Below are positions 14,433 through 22,357 of a stretch of 38,016 nt of DNA, piece after piece. A program made the position numbers and the translations under genes. Location: positions 1 through 38,016 of the forward strand of contig URIK01000003.1 of NCBI GenBank assembly GCA_900547855.1, in the 5' to 3' direction. How positions within the stretch are numbered: the stretch's first letter is position 1; each line of letters begins with the position of its first letter. The notes beneath the pieces are model-generated. The model did not search any database. It was not told where the DNA came from and was given only the letters and a program-made list of their open reading frames with translations. This DNA comes from an uncultured Collinsella sp. Its GTDB lineage: Bacteria; Actinomycetota; Coriobacteriia; Coriobacteriales; Coriobacteriaceae.

Positions 14433-15869
14433 ATGCTTGACTACAATTTGGAAAAACGCGGCGAAGCATCGCTCTATGAGTATGTTTACCAGCAAATTCG
14501 AGATGATATCGTAGCTGGACGCATTGTGGCGGGGGAGCATTTGCCGTCTAAGCGCGCCTTTGCCAGTCATCTGGGAATCAGTGTTATTACCATCGAGAAT
14601 GCATATAGCCAGTTACTCGCTGAGGGCTATATTTGCTCAATACCACGTCGTGGCTACTACGCTTGCGAGCTTCCGGATGCACCGGTTTTGGCTTCGGCTG
14701 CGGAGGGCATCGACCGAGATGCCGTCTCTGTGGGCCCCAGCGTGCATGATGTCAACGGACAGGTCGAGCGATTCGATGCGCTTTCTCCTTCTGCTTTGGA
14801 GGCGGCGCGGCTTTGGCAAAGTGCGCTACGGGCGACGCTGGCATCCGAAGACGAGCGCGAAATCTTTTCGCCCGCACCGGCGCAGGGCACTGCTCGGCTG
14901 CGACGCGCAATTGCTCACCATCTGCACGGGACAAGGGGTATGAATGTCGACCCCAACAACATCGTTATCGGTGCGGGCGCCCAGCTGCTCGATACCATGT
15001 TGGTTCAGTTGCTTGGCGCGGACAAGGTGTATGCGGTTGAGGATCCGGGCTATTTGCGTCTGACGCGTATCTATCAGGCTATGGGCTGCAAAGTTCGACA
15101 TATCCCGTTGGATGATGAGGGCGTAGACTTGAGCACTCTGCAGAAAAGCGGGACCGATGTCCTTCACCTGATGCCGTCCCATCAGTATCCGACCGGCCTT
15201 GTGACGAGCATTGCGCGTCGCTATGCGCTTCTGAGCTGGGTCGCCGAGCGACCAGGTCGGTATCTCATCGAAGATGACTTTGATTGTGAGTTTCGCCTTG
15301 CCGGGAAGCCGATTCCCGCGCTCGCGTCGATTGATGCCGCCCAGTCGGTTATCTACACCAACACGTTTTCGAAGAGCCTTTCATCGGCGTTGCGTCTAGC
15401 GTACATGGTGCTGCCCGATGAGCTGATGGAGCGGTTTAGGTGCAACCTTGGTTTCTATGCCTCGTCGGTGAGTTCTGTCGACCAGGTCGCTTTGGCTCGT
15501 TTGCTGGAATCGGGTGATTACGAGCGGCATGTGAACCGCGTGCGCGTTCGTGCTCGTGAGGCGCGTGATGGCCTGATGGCGCTTGTGCGGAAGGTATTTC
15601 CGGCAGGAGAGGTCTCGATCGAGCATGCAGACGCGGGCCTTTACTGTATCGTGGTTGCGGAGCGTGGAACGGGCAGAAGCACTTTTGCACGGGTCCTCAC
15701 GCGCTCGAGCATCCCTTTTATCGATATTGGTGACTGTTTTTGGTGTGCCGATGGCGCATCTGTCCCTGAAAACTCAACTCAAATTCTTGTTCAGTATGAC
15801 GATCTGAGTCCAAAAGTACTAACAACCTTGGAATTGCAGCTAATGGGGGGCACTCTGCAACCTAAGTGA
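14433..15869 (+). CDS. pdxR: PdxR: MocR-type regulator of pdxST
   Basis: The start is the ATG at 14433 (478 residues), preceded by AGGTGATAGG; a TTG at 14400 would add 11 residues. An N-terminal GntR winged helix (about 10-75: SLYEYVYQQIRDDIVAG, HLPSKRAFASHLGIS) is fused to an aminotransferase-like domain with PDPGYLR-like EDPGYLRL, HLMPSHQYPTG and TNTFSKSLSSALRLAYM (PLP Lys). MocR proteins sense PLP; PdxR activates pdxST when PLP is low. Divergence from pdxS and the direct repeats between them support the name. The stop codon TGA lies inside repeat copy 1 (15864-15982), so the repeat has replaced or abuts the native 3' end. Confidence 0.9.
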   Translation: MLDYNLEKRGEASLYEYVYQQIRDDIVAGRIVAGEHLPSKRAFASHLGISVITIENAYSQLLAEGYICSIPRRGYYACELPDAPVLASAAEGIDRDAVSVGPSVHDVNGQVERFDALSPSALEAARLWQSALRATLASEDEREIFSPAPAQGTARLRRAIAHHLHGTRGMNVDPNNIVIGAGAQLLDTMLVQLLGADKVYAVEDPGYLRLTRIYQAMGCKVRHIPLDDEGVDLSTLQKSGTDVLHLMPSHQYPTGLVTSIARRYALLSWVAERPGRYLIEDDFDCEFRLAGKPIPALASIDAAQSVIYTNTFSKSLSSALRLAYMVLPDELMERFRCNLGFYASSVSSVDQVALARLLESGDYERHVNRVRVRAREARDGLMALVRKVFPAGEVSIEHADAGLYCIVVAERGTGRSTFARVLTRSSIPFIDIGDCFWCADGASVPENSTQILVQYDDLSPKVLTTLELQLMGGTLQPK

Positions 15870-15982
15870 GTAGACTTTTAGCACTTTGGCGACCAGGCAG
15901 TTTTGTAACAAGCTATCTACCTGCGGTTTTGAAAAGCAGGATGACCGGCCTGCTCGGGATGTTCAAAAAAGTCTACTCACTT
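15864..15982. repeat. 119-bp hairpin repeat, copy 1
   Basis: Perfect 16-bp terminal inverted repeats AAGTGAGTAGACTTTT and AAAAGTCTACTCACTT bound a 119-bp unit with a central TACCTGCGGTTTT. It supplies the pdxR stop codon. Copies 2 and 3 have the same length, ends and centre; copy 1 is closest to copy 2 in its left arm. Confidence 0.92.
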
Positions 15983-16016
15983 GCCGCGCAAAGCTTCTAC
16001 ATGAGAAAAAATGAGG

Positions 16017-16080
16017 TTTTCAACAGGGTTTCGTCCAGCTCTTGGCAAACTTTTGGCCAGTTGGGGAGGGCTGTTGAAAA
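16017..16080. repeat. Inverted repeat upstream of nuclease-like gene
   Basis: TTTTCAACAG (16017-16026) and CTGTTGAAAA (16071-16080) are perfect inverted repeats around 44 nt that itself contains TTGGCAAACTTTTGGCCAG. Further on GGCGCCATTTTTGGTGC is partly self-complementary. The whole 180-nt leader of the next gene looks structured; it could be an operator or an RNA. Confidence 0.5.
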
Positions 16081-16164
16081 CTTGGCAGTCCGTTCGGCGC
16101 CATTTTTGGTGCGTTCGCGCCAATGCGTGACTGACTGGGTTGAAATTCGTGTTTTCCTGTGCCT

Positions 16165-17292
16165 ATGAAGGATCTACTTTGTGACATATCGGCTTTTAGG
16201 TACTGGCGTTTGCCTCCTCAAGTCCGCGCTTTGTGTCCGCCGCTTCCACGACCGGAAGAAGACCGGCAGCGATATGATCTCACCCGTAACCCGACGGCTG
16301 CGGTTGCGCTCGGCTTTCCGTTGTATACATTGGTTCGGACGAGAAACAAGCGGACTTGCCCTGCCAGCATTAGGCAGCGGCTGTTTCTTGGCGAGCTTCC
16401 CAGGGAATCCGTGCTGGAGACGGAGCATAGGTTTTTGGTCACGTCTCCTCTACTGACGGCATTTATCATGTCTCGACATCTGACGGATCTCCAGCTTCTT
16501 TTTGTATTGGCGGAGATGTGTGGCTTGTTTGCGGTGTGCGCTCTGCCGGCGGCACTTGAGGCGGAGCTTACGCGTGCAATTGATTCGGGCGCGATTTCGA
16601 CAACGTACGGTTGGGCGCGCTGCCCGTCCGAGGACGGTACCGCCTCAAATTTATGGCGTCGAGACGCTTTGGTTTTGGGCGGAGACCTTGACCGTTTTTG
16701 TTCAGATGTTTGCGGGATACGTTACGGCAATAGATTTAGGACGGTGTCGCAACTCGTTCCATTGGGTGCCGCGTCGCCTTTTGAGGTCGAGGCGTATTTG
16801 CTACTTGCACTGCCGCGATCCCTGGGAGGCGAAGGTTTTTGCGGCATAGAGCTTAATGTTGAAGTGATGCTAAGCACAAGTGCCCGAGCAATTGTAGGAA
16901 AGTCCCGCGTATATATCGACCTGCTTCTGTCTTCGTCGGACGGGAGGCGACAGGTGGCCATTGAATGTCAGGGAAAGGCCTCGCACGGCCGCGCGGGGGA
17001 TGGCTTGCGTGACGCAGACCGTATGACGGCCCTTCAGGCCATGGGCTACGACGTGCTTCTCCTGACACACAGACAGATATCCGATGAGGATAGATTCCGC
17101 GCGATCGTTAAGGCCGTATGTAGGATGCTCGATGCTGAATATCGTGATAAAAATTCGGATGAGCAAAGGGCTGAGGCATTGCTCCGGTCTGAACTATTCA
17201 TTGACTGGACAAAATTGGGAGTAATCGACGGAAAGATGCCCGTTAGACACAAAACAGCTCGATCGTGGACGGCTACGGTTCTAAGTGAGTAG
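16165..17292 (+). CDS. DUF559/AbiEi-like nuclease-fold protein
   Basis: About 375 residues from the ATG at 16165 (a GTG at 16159 is the alternative; neither has a clear ribosome site). The C-terminal ~110 residues match the DUF559/VSR-like endonuclease fold: VYIDLLL (Asp), VAIECQGKASH (Glu and Gln/Lys-Gly), RDADRMTALQAMGYDVLLLTHRQI. The D…ExxG pattern fits a PD-(D/E)XK active site. The middle (about 70-150: LVRTRNKRT…FLVTSPLLTAFIMSR) resembles the AbiEi-like portion of such actinobacterial proteins. The gene lies alone between copies 1 and 2 of the 119-bp repeat, and its TAG stop is inside copy 2. It uses more A/T than its neighbours. A selfish or defensive nuclease is plausible; the function is unproven. 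Confidence 0.72.
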   Translation: MKDLLCDISAFRYWRLPPQVRALCPPLPRPEEDRQRYDLTRNPTAAVALGFPLYTLVRTRNKRTCPASIRQRLFLGELPRESVLETEHRFLVTSPLLTAFIMSRHLTDLQLLFVLAEMCGLFAVCALPAALEAELTRAIDSGAISTTYGWARCPSEDGTASNLWRRDALVLGGDLDRFCSDVCGIRYGNRFRTVSQLVPLGAASPFEVEAYLLLALPRSLGGEGFCGIELNVEVMLSTSARAIVGKSRVYIDLLLSSSDGRRQVAIECQGKASHGRAGDGLRDADRMTALQAMGYDVLLLTHRQISDEDRFRAIVKAVCRMLDAEYRDKNSDEQRAEALLRSELFIDWTKLGVIDGKMPVRHKTARSWTATVLSE

Positions 17293-17401
17293 ACTTTTGG
17301 CACTTTGGCGACCAGGCCGTTTTGCAACAAGTCATTTACCTGCGGCTTTATAAAGCAATATGGATGGTGTGCTCGGCAAGTTCCAAAAAGTCTACTCACT
17401 T
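17283..17401. repeat. 119-bp hairpin repeat, copy 2
   Basis: Same 16-bp ends as copy 1 (18 bp counting flanking CT/AG) and same length. The left arm after TTTT (GGCACTTTGGCGACCA) pairs with the right arm (TGTGCTCGGCAAGTTCC) with few mismatches, so the unit folds as one long hairpin with TACCTGCGGCTTT in the loop region. It holds the stop codon of the nuclease-like gene. Confidence 0.92.
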
Positions 17402-17468
17402 AGTTTTTGACGAGAAACCGATGCCGAAGATAGCTCTATTTCAGGGCGTTAACGAGTCCTCGAGACAC

Positions 17469-17500
17469 AAAAAGGCCCGAACCAATACGGTCCGGGCCTT
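17469..17500 (-). terminator. Terminator of the rubrerythrin gene
   Basis: On the minus strand AAGGCCCGGACC pairs with GGTTCGGGCCTT (one mismatch) around a short AT-rich loop and is followed by TTTGTG. It lies 34 nt beyond the rubrerythrin stop. Confidence 0.85.
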
Positions 17501-17533
17501 ATCGAGCTAAAGATTATCTCTCAGGCGGTTGGC

Positions 17534-18094
17534 TTAGCCAAAGTAGCGCTTGAGCAGGCCGGCGAAAGCCTTGCCGTGGCGGGCCTCGTCGCGAGCCATC
17601 TCGTGCACGGTGTCGTGGATGGCATCGAGGCCGGCGGCCTTGGCACGCTTGGCAAGATCGGTCTTGCCGGCGGTGGCGCCGTTCTCGGCCTCAACGCGCA
17701 TCTCGAGGTTCTTCTTGGTGGAGTCGGTCACGACCTCGCCCAGGAGCTCAGCGAACTTGGCGGCATGCTCGGCCTCCTCGTGGGCAGCCTTCTCCCAGTA
17801 CAGGCCGATCTCGGGATAGCCCTCGCGATGGGCGACGCGAGCCATGGCCAGGTACATACCGACCTCGGAGCACTCGCCCTCAAAGTTGGCGCGCAGGTCG
17901 GCAACGATGTCCTCGGAGACGCCCTCCATCTTGGCGACGCCCACGACGTGCTCGGCAGCCCACTCGAGCTGACCCTCCTCCTGCTTCAGGAAGCGAGAAC
18001 CGGGAACGCCGCACTGGGGGCACTTGAAGTCCTCGGGCAGCTGGTCGCCGTCGAACTCTTCCACATAACCGCAAACGGGGCAAACAAACTTCAT
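17534..18094 (-). CDS. Rubrerythrin with N-terminal rubredoxin domain
   Basis: The ATG at 18094 with GAAAGGATCG upstream gives 186 residues. Residues 1-40 form a rubredoxin-like Fe site (CPVCGY at 5-10 and CPQCG at 25-29). A ferritin-like four-helix domain follows with diiron ligands visible in FEGECSEVGMY, HEEAEHAAKF and DEARHGKAF. The rubredoxin-first order is that of reverse rubrerythrins, which reduce hydrogen peroxide (and oxygen) with electrons from NAD(P)H-linked donors in anaerobes. It is monocistronic, with its own promoter at 18179-18206, a structured 80-nt leader and a terminator. I see no clear PerR box. Assignment is very secure. Confidence 0.95.
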   Translation of the reverse strand: MKFVCPVCGYVEEFDGDQLPEDFKCPQCGVPGSRFLKQEEGQLEWAAEHVVGVAKMEGVSEDIVADLRANFEGECSEVGMYLAMARVAHREGYPEIGLYWEKAAHEEAEHAAKFAELLGEVVTDSTKKNLEMRVEAENGATAGKTDLAKRAKAAGLDAIHDTVHEMARDEARHGKAFAGLLKRYFG

Positions 18095-18178
18095 GATTCG
18101 ATCCTTTCGATCGATGGCGATTGCGCGCTCGTCCGGTCCCGTAAGGGCCCTCTCCGGACGTGCGTCTTGACGAGTTCT

Positions 18179-18206
18179 ATTATCCATAAATGCAACCAAA
18201 TGTGAA
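18179..18206 (-). promoter_or_regulatory. Candidate rubrerythrin promoter
   Basis: Minus-strand TTCACA (18206-18201), 16-nt spacer and GATAAT (18184-18179). The predicted leader of about 80 nt contains CGTCCGG/CCGGACG inverted arms (around 18129-18161). Confidence 0.45.
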
Positions 18207-18350
18207 GCCTATTAGGAATGATTTTTAATAAAACAATTTTGAGATATGAAGATGTTGATTGATTAACGATTGGCAGGCCGTCTTTGACCGCCGCTGAGTA
18301 CAATCGGGCGAGCAAATGTTGACCTATCAACAAATGAAGGAGTTTCCTTT

Positions 18351-19571
18351 ATGCATCTAGCCCGTCGTGCCTGGTGCCGAACATATCAGACGGTTTTTCG
18401 CATTGCATTGCCGATCCTGCCCTATACCGAGCCGCGCATTTTAGAGCATGCCGAGGATGTGCCCGCGGTGCTTCAAAAGCGCTCGATCCAGAAGGTCCTT
18501 ATCGTGACGGATCCCGGCATTGCCCGTCTGGGGCTCACGGCACCGCTCGAGACGGCGCTCGCATGCAGGGGGATTGGCGTTACGGTCTATGCCGAAACGC
18601 GTGCAAACCCCACGGTTTCAAACGTGGAAGAAGCGGCGTCCCTGTATCGAGAGAGCGCCTGCCAGGCCATTATCGGCTTTGGCGGTGGCTCGGCCATGGA
18701 CTGTGCCAAGGGCGTGGGCGCACGCATTGCGCAGCCAAACAAGCCCATCAACAAGATGCGCGGCCTGCTGCGGATTCATCGTCGCCTGCCGCTGCTCATC
18801 GCCGTTCCCACTACCGCCGGTACGGGAAGCGAAGTCACGCTTGCGGCGGTAATTACCGATGACGGAACGCACTACAAATACCCCATTAACGACTTTGTGC
18901 TCATCCCGCGTTTTGCAGTCCACGACCCCGAGTTTACGTGCGGCTTGCCCGCTTCCATTACGGGGCAGACGGGCATGGACGCCCTGACGCATGCCGTTGA
19001 GGCCTTTATCGGGCGAAGCACCACGCCCTATACGCGCAAGATGGCGCGACAGGCGGTGCAGCTTATCCACGACAATTTGCTCGAGGCCTATGAGCATGGT
19101 GACGACATGCGCGCTCGTCGCAATATGCTTTCGGCGGCGTATAAGGCGGGCGTTGCGTTTACCCGCTCCTATGTCGGATATGTGCATGCCATCGCGCACA
19201 GTCTGGGCGGCCGATACGGAATTCCGCACGGTTTGGCCAACGCGATCATCCTGCCGCATATGCTTCGCGCTTATGGCGAAGCTGCTACTCCTAAGCTCGC
19301 CGATCTCGCCCGCATGGCCGGCATCGCGCCGGTTAACGCGCAGGACAGCCTGGCGGCCGAGGCCTTTATCGATTGGATCGATTGTATGAACGAGACCCTG
19401 GGAATCCCCAGATATGTCTCGGGCATTCGCCGCTCCGACATTCCGCAGATGGCGGCACATGCCGATGCCGAGGCCAATCCGCTGTACCCCGTTCCGCTTT
19501 TGATGGACCGCCTGGAGCTCGAGCATATGTACGAGGTCGTCGCGGGTGGTATGTTTGAGGACGAGAACTAG
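18351..19571 (+). CDS. Iron-containing alcohol dehydrogenase
   Basis: This 406-residue group III alcohol dehydrogenase starts at 18351 behind AATGAAGGAG. It contains the NAD(P) site GFGGGSAMDCAKG (about 109-121), PTTAGTGSEVT and the metal ligands in GMDALTHAVEAF, HAIAHSLGG and YGIPHGLANAI (Asp and three His). It interconverts an alcohol and an aldehyde. The aldehyde dehydrogenase gene starts 8 nt downstream, so the pair forms an operon that converts an alcohol to a carboxylate or works in reverse as an electron sink. The substrate chain length is not decidable from the sequence. The N-terminal CRTYQ…LPILPYTEP is typical of a subfamily widespread in gut anaerobes. Confidence 0.94.
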   Translation: MHLARRAWCRTYQTVFRIALPILPYTEPRILEHAEDVPAVLQKRSIQKVLIVTDPGIARLGLTAPLETALACRGIGVTVYAETRANPTVSNVEEAASLYRESACQAIIGFGGGSAMDCAKGVGARIAQPNKPINKMRGLLRIHRRLPLLIAVPTTAGTGSEVTLAAVITDDGTHYKYPINDFVLIPRFAVHDPEFTCGLPASITGQTGMDALTHAVEAFIGRSTTPYTRKMARQAVQLIHDNLLEAYEHGDDMRARRNMLSAAYKAGVAFTRSYVGYVHAIAHSLGGRYGIPHGLANAIILPHMLRAYGEAATPKLADLARMAGIAPVNAQDSLAAEAFIDWIDCMNETLGIPRYVSGIRRSDIPQMAAHADAEANPLYPVPLLMDRLELEHMYEVVAGGMFEDEN

Positions 19572-19579
19572 GAGGGTCC

Positions 19580-20959
19580 ATGAACACCGAGGAAATTGCG
19601 CGCATCGTCGGCGATCAGCGCGCCTACTTTAAGACGCACGCTACGTTTGATGTCGATACTCGACGTCGCGCGCTCGTGAGTTTACGCGATACGGTACGGC
19701 CGCACGAGGCCGATATTGCCCATGCGCTCAAGACCGATTTGGGAAAGTCACATGACGAGGCGTATATGTGTGAGATCGGCACCTCGCTTTCTGAGATTCG
19801 ACATCAGATCGCTCACGTGGCTCGATGGAGTCGCCCGCGTCTGCGTCCGTGTGACCTCGCCAACGCCGTGAGTGTGTGCAAGACGCAGGCCGTGCCCTAT
19901 GGCGTCACACTCATCATGGCTCCGTGGAACTACCCGTTTTTGCTGACGCTCGAGCCACTCGCCGGCGCCCTTGCCGCGGGCAATACCGTGGTCATCAAGC
20001 CGAGCGCATATGCTCCGGCATCGAGCGCGGTGCTCAAGCAAATCTGTGAAGAGGCATTTGATCCGTGCCTGGTGACGGTTGTCGAGGGCGGGCGCGCCGA
20101 AAACGAAGCGCTGCTCGACGAGTGCTGGGACAAGATCTTCTTTACCGGTAGCGTTCCGGTCGGCAAGCTCGTCATGGAGCGTGCAAGTAAAAACCTTACG
20201 CCCGTGACGCTTGAGCTGGGCGGAAAGAGTCCCTGCATCGTGGATGCGACGGCAAACCTGAAGGTCGCAGCGCGGCGTATCGCCTTTGGTAAATGGCTCA
20301 ACGTGGGGCAAACCTGTGTAGCGCCCGACTACTTGCTGGTCGATGCGCGCGTGCACGACGAGCTGCTGGACCTTATCAAGGAGGAGGCCCGCCGTATGTT
20401 TGGCGAGCATCCGCTCGATAACGAGGATTACGGGCATATCGTCAACGCCAAACATTTTGCGCGCGTGCGCGGGCTGATCGATTCCGATAAGGTCGTGCTT
20501 GGAGGTGCCGTGCGCGAGGCTTCGCTCAAGATCGAGCCGACGATTTTGGACGGCGTGTCCCCCGATGACGCCGTGATGCAGGAGGAGATTTTCGGCCCCA
20601 TTTTGCCGGTGCTGACGTTTGAGAGCCTAGACGAGGTCGAGACGTTTATTACGGATCGTCCGACGCCGCTGGCCCTGTATATCTTTAGCCAGGACCGTGC
20701 GGTTCAGCAGCGCTTTGTGCGTTACGTGCCCTTTGGTGGTGGCTGTGTTAATGACACCATTATGCATTTGGCCACGAGCCATATGGGCTTTGGCGGCATG
20801 GGGGCGAGCGGTATGGGACAGTACCATGGACGTGAGAGCTTCGATACGTTTAGCCACAAGAAGAGCATCGTGAACAAGGCAACGTGGTTGGACGTGCCAT
20901 TCCGCTATGCCCCTTATGCAAGCTGGAAGCACAAGTTCGTGCGCATGTTTGTGCATTAG
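19580..20959 (+). CDS. Aldehyde dehydrogenase, ALDH3-like
   Basis: 459 residues, shorter than the ~500 of most ALDHs and typical of the class 3 group. It begins 8 nt after the alcohol dehydrogenase stop with AGGAGG before the ATG. Signatures: APWNYPF (residues about 114-120), GNTVVIKPS, FTGSVPVG (NAD site), LELGGKSPCIV (general-base Glu) and NVGQTCVAPDYLL (catalytic Cys). The C-terminal SGMGQYHGRESFDTFSHKKSIV is a class 3 hallmark. It oxidises an aldehyde, probably the product of the partner alcohol dehydrogenase, to an acid. Class 3 enzymes in bacteria often take long-chain or aromatic aldehydes; specificity here is open. Confidence 0.95.
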   Translation: MNTEEIARIVGDQRAYFKTHATFDVDTRRRALVSLRDTVRPHEADIAHALKTDLGKSHDEAYMCEIGTSLSEIRHQIAHVARWSRPRLRPCDLANAVSVCKTQAVPYGVTLIMAPWNYPFLLTLEPLAGALAAGNTVVIKPSAYAPASSAVLKQICEEAFDPCLVTVVEGGRAENEALLDECWDKIFFTGSVPVGKLVMERASKNLTPVTLELGGKSPCIVDATANLKVAARRIAFGKWLNVGQTCVAPDYLLVDARVHDELLDLIKEEARRMFGEHPLDNEDYGHIVNAKHFARVRGLIDSDKVVLGGAVREASLKIEPTILDGVSPDDAVMQEEIFGPILPVLTFESLDEVETFITDRPTPLALYIFSQDRAVQQRFVRYVPFGGGCVNDTIMHLATSHMGFGGMGASGMGQYHGRESFDTFSHKKSIVNKATWLDVPFRYAPYASWKHKFVRMFVH

Positions 20960-21082
20960 AATCAGATGGTGTAGCGACAAACGGTCGAAAAGGCGCGGGT
21001 GGGGCGAATTTGTGTCCGCACGGGCCCGTAAGCTTCTCAGTACGGTTAAGCGCCGATTTATCCGGCTGTTAGAGGAGCTGCT

Positions 21083-21409
21083 ATGTACGAGCCTTCACGT
21101 GTTCTTCTGTCGTTTCATATCGCAGGATTTCAATATGCCGACGGTGCTTTGGTCCTAGGCGATCTTAAAGCGGGCGATAAACTGACGCTGTGTGCCGAGC
21201 ACGATAATCCCCATGATCCCGAGGCGGTTGCGATCTATTACGGCAAGACCAAACTTGGCTATGTTCCGGGAAACGAGGTCGGCCCGCTGTCCTTGATGAT
21301 GTATTACGGCCATGAGGACGTATTTGAGGCCCGCGTGCAACAGGTTGCTCCCGAACGCAGCCCGTGGCATCAGGTGCGCGTTGGACTCTACGTGGTGGAT
21401 GCTCGCTAA
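21083..21409 (+). CDS. HIRAN domain protein
   Basis: A stand-alone HIRAN domain of 108 residues starting at 21083 with AGAGGAG upstream. Features: FHIAGFQYADGA, then LTLCAEHDNPHDPEAVAIYY (the NPxDxxAV core) and KLGYVPGNEVG. In helicases such as HLTF this fold binds 3' single-stranded DNA ends; free-standing bacterial copies are uncharacterised and are suspected to act in DNA repair or stalled-fork handling. A tiny protein gene follows after 18 nt, then a phosphoesterase. The 120 nt between the aldehyde dehydrogenase and this gene show no clear structure. Confidence 0.9.
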   Translation: MYEPSRVLLSFHIAGFQYADGALVLGDLKAGDKLTLCAEHDNPHDPEAVAIYYGKTKLGYVPGNEVGPLSLMMYYGHEDVFEARVQQVAPERSPWHQVRVGLYVVDAR

Positions 21410-21427
21410 TCGGTAAGGGAGGCGGTC

Positions 21428-21607
21428 ATGTTTGATAACGATGATCTGTTCGATCTGACAGACGATCCGTTTGAGTGGGATCTGCTACTCGATGACGATG
21501 AGTTGGAGCAGGATCGTAAGAAGCGGCAGGGCAAGAACGCCCAGAGTGATGCGTCGAAAAAGAAAGACAAACGCCGCCGCGGACTGTTCGGCGGGCTCTT
21601 TGGATAA
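21428..21607 (+). CDS. Small acidic-then-basic protein (59 residues)
   Basis: An ATG at 21428 with AAGGGAGG 5-6 nt upstream opens a 59-residue frame ending at 21607. The first half is rich in Asp/Glu/Leu (MFDNDDLFDLTDDPFEW), the second in Lys/Arg, and it ends in a hydrophobic RGLFGGLFG tail. It begins 18 nt after the HIRAN gene and probably shares its transcript. I do not recognise a family. The good ribosome site, spacing and biased composition support it as real. Confidence 0.65.
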   Translation: MFDNDDLFDLTDDPFEWDLLLDDDELEQDRKKRQGKNAQSDASKKKDKRRRGLFGGLFG

Positions 21608-21673
21608 CCGCCACATCGCTGCGTCTGTATACTTAGCACGAGTTGAACACGTTGCGAAATGAGGACAGAGACG

Positions 21674-22219
21674 ATGATGTGGTTTACCGCCGACCTGCAC
21701 CTGGGCGATACGAATATCTTGCACGACATGGATCGGCCGTTTGGCTCGGTCGAGGAGATGAATCGCAAGGTCATCGATGCCATCAATGAGTGCGTGGCTG
21801 CGGATGACCGCCTCTATATTTTGGGTGACTTTACCTATCGTTTGCCCCTGGCGGAGGCGGTGCGCCTGCGCGAGCGTATCGAATGCCAGAACGTGACGCT
21901 CATCCGTGGTAACCATGACGGCGACTGGGAAGATCCCGACGTACCGCAGATTTGGGAAGACGTGCGCGATTACCTGGAGATTGCTCCCGGCTATGCCAAG
22001 GGCCATCGTCTGGTTATGAGCCACTACCCCATGCTCAGCTGGAACGGCAAGGCACGTGGCGCCATTATGCTGCATGGGCATATCCACAGCAGGGGTGACC
22101 GCACCAACGCACGCAACCGCGATCGCGAGCGTCCCATTTATCGCTACGATGTGGGCATCGACGCCAACGACTACAAGCCCGTAAGCCGAGACCAGATCCT
22201 GAATTTCTTTGGACTGTAG
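21674..22219 (+). CDS. Calcineurin-like metallophosphoesterase
   Basis: The start is the ATG at 21674 (181 residues), with GAGGA upstream; an ATG at 21659 would add five residues but has no ribosome site. All metallophosphoesterase motifs are present: TADLHLGD (DxH), YILGDFTY (GD), IRGNHDGDW (GNHD), VMSHYPML (H) and MLHGHIHSRG (GHxH). These bind two metal ions. The size and sequence fit small stand-alone phosphoesterases whose substrates are unknown. It follows the HIRAN and small-protein genes by 66 nt and may be in the same transcript. A REP-like hairpin and a terminator follow. Confidence 0.92.
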   Translation: MMWFTADLHLGDTNILHDMDRPFGSVEEMNRKVIDAINECVAADDRLYILGDFTYRLPLAEAVRLRERIECQNVTLIRGNHDGDWEDPDVPQIWEDVRDYLEIAPGYAKGHRLVMSHYPMLSWNGKARGAIMLHGHIHSRGDRTNARNRDRERPIYRYDVGIDANDYKPVSRDQILNFFGL

Positions 22220-22225
22220 CTCGCA

Positions 22226-22262
22226 AACCGCCACGAAGGGGACAGGCACCTTTGTGGCGGTT
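22226..22262. repeat. REP-like hairpin with GGGGACAGG loop
   Basis: AACCGCCAC (22226-22234) pairs with GTGGCGGTT (22254-22262); AAGG/CCTT extend the stem around a loop containing GGGGACAGG. The hairpin at 36334-36370 has GGGACAGG in its loop too. Confidence 0.65.
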
Positions 22263-22264
22263 CT

Positions 22265-22293
22265 GGCGCCGTTGCCATTCTGGCAGCGGCGCC
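22265..22293 (+). terminator. Terminator after the phosphoesterase
   Basis: GGCGCCG…CGGCGCC with inner TGCC/GGCA pairs (22265-22293) is followed by TATTTTG. It ends the HIRAN/phosphoesterase unit. Confidence 0.75.
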
Positions 22294-22357
22294 TATTTTG
22301 TCCGCGCGGCGCGGTAGAGTGTAGGCGGTTGAAATTTGCGTCCATTGAGGAGCTGCT

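Noticed and set aside
15866..16168. 100-codon frame starting in repeat copy 1
   Set aside because: It reads through the repeat and the structured leader; no homology-like features.
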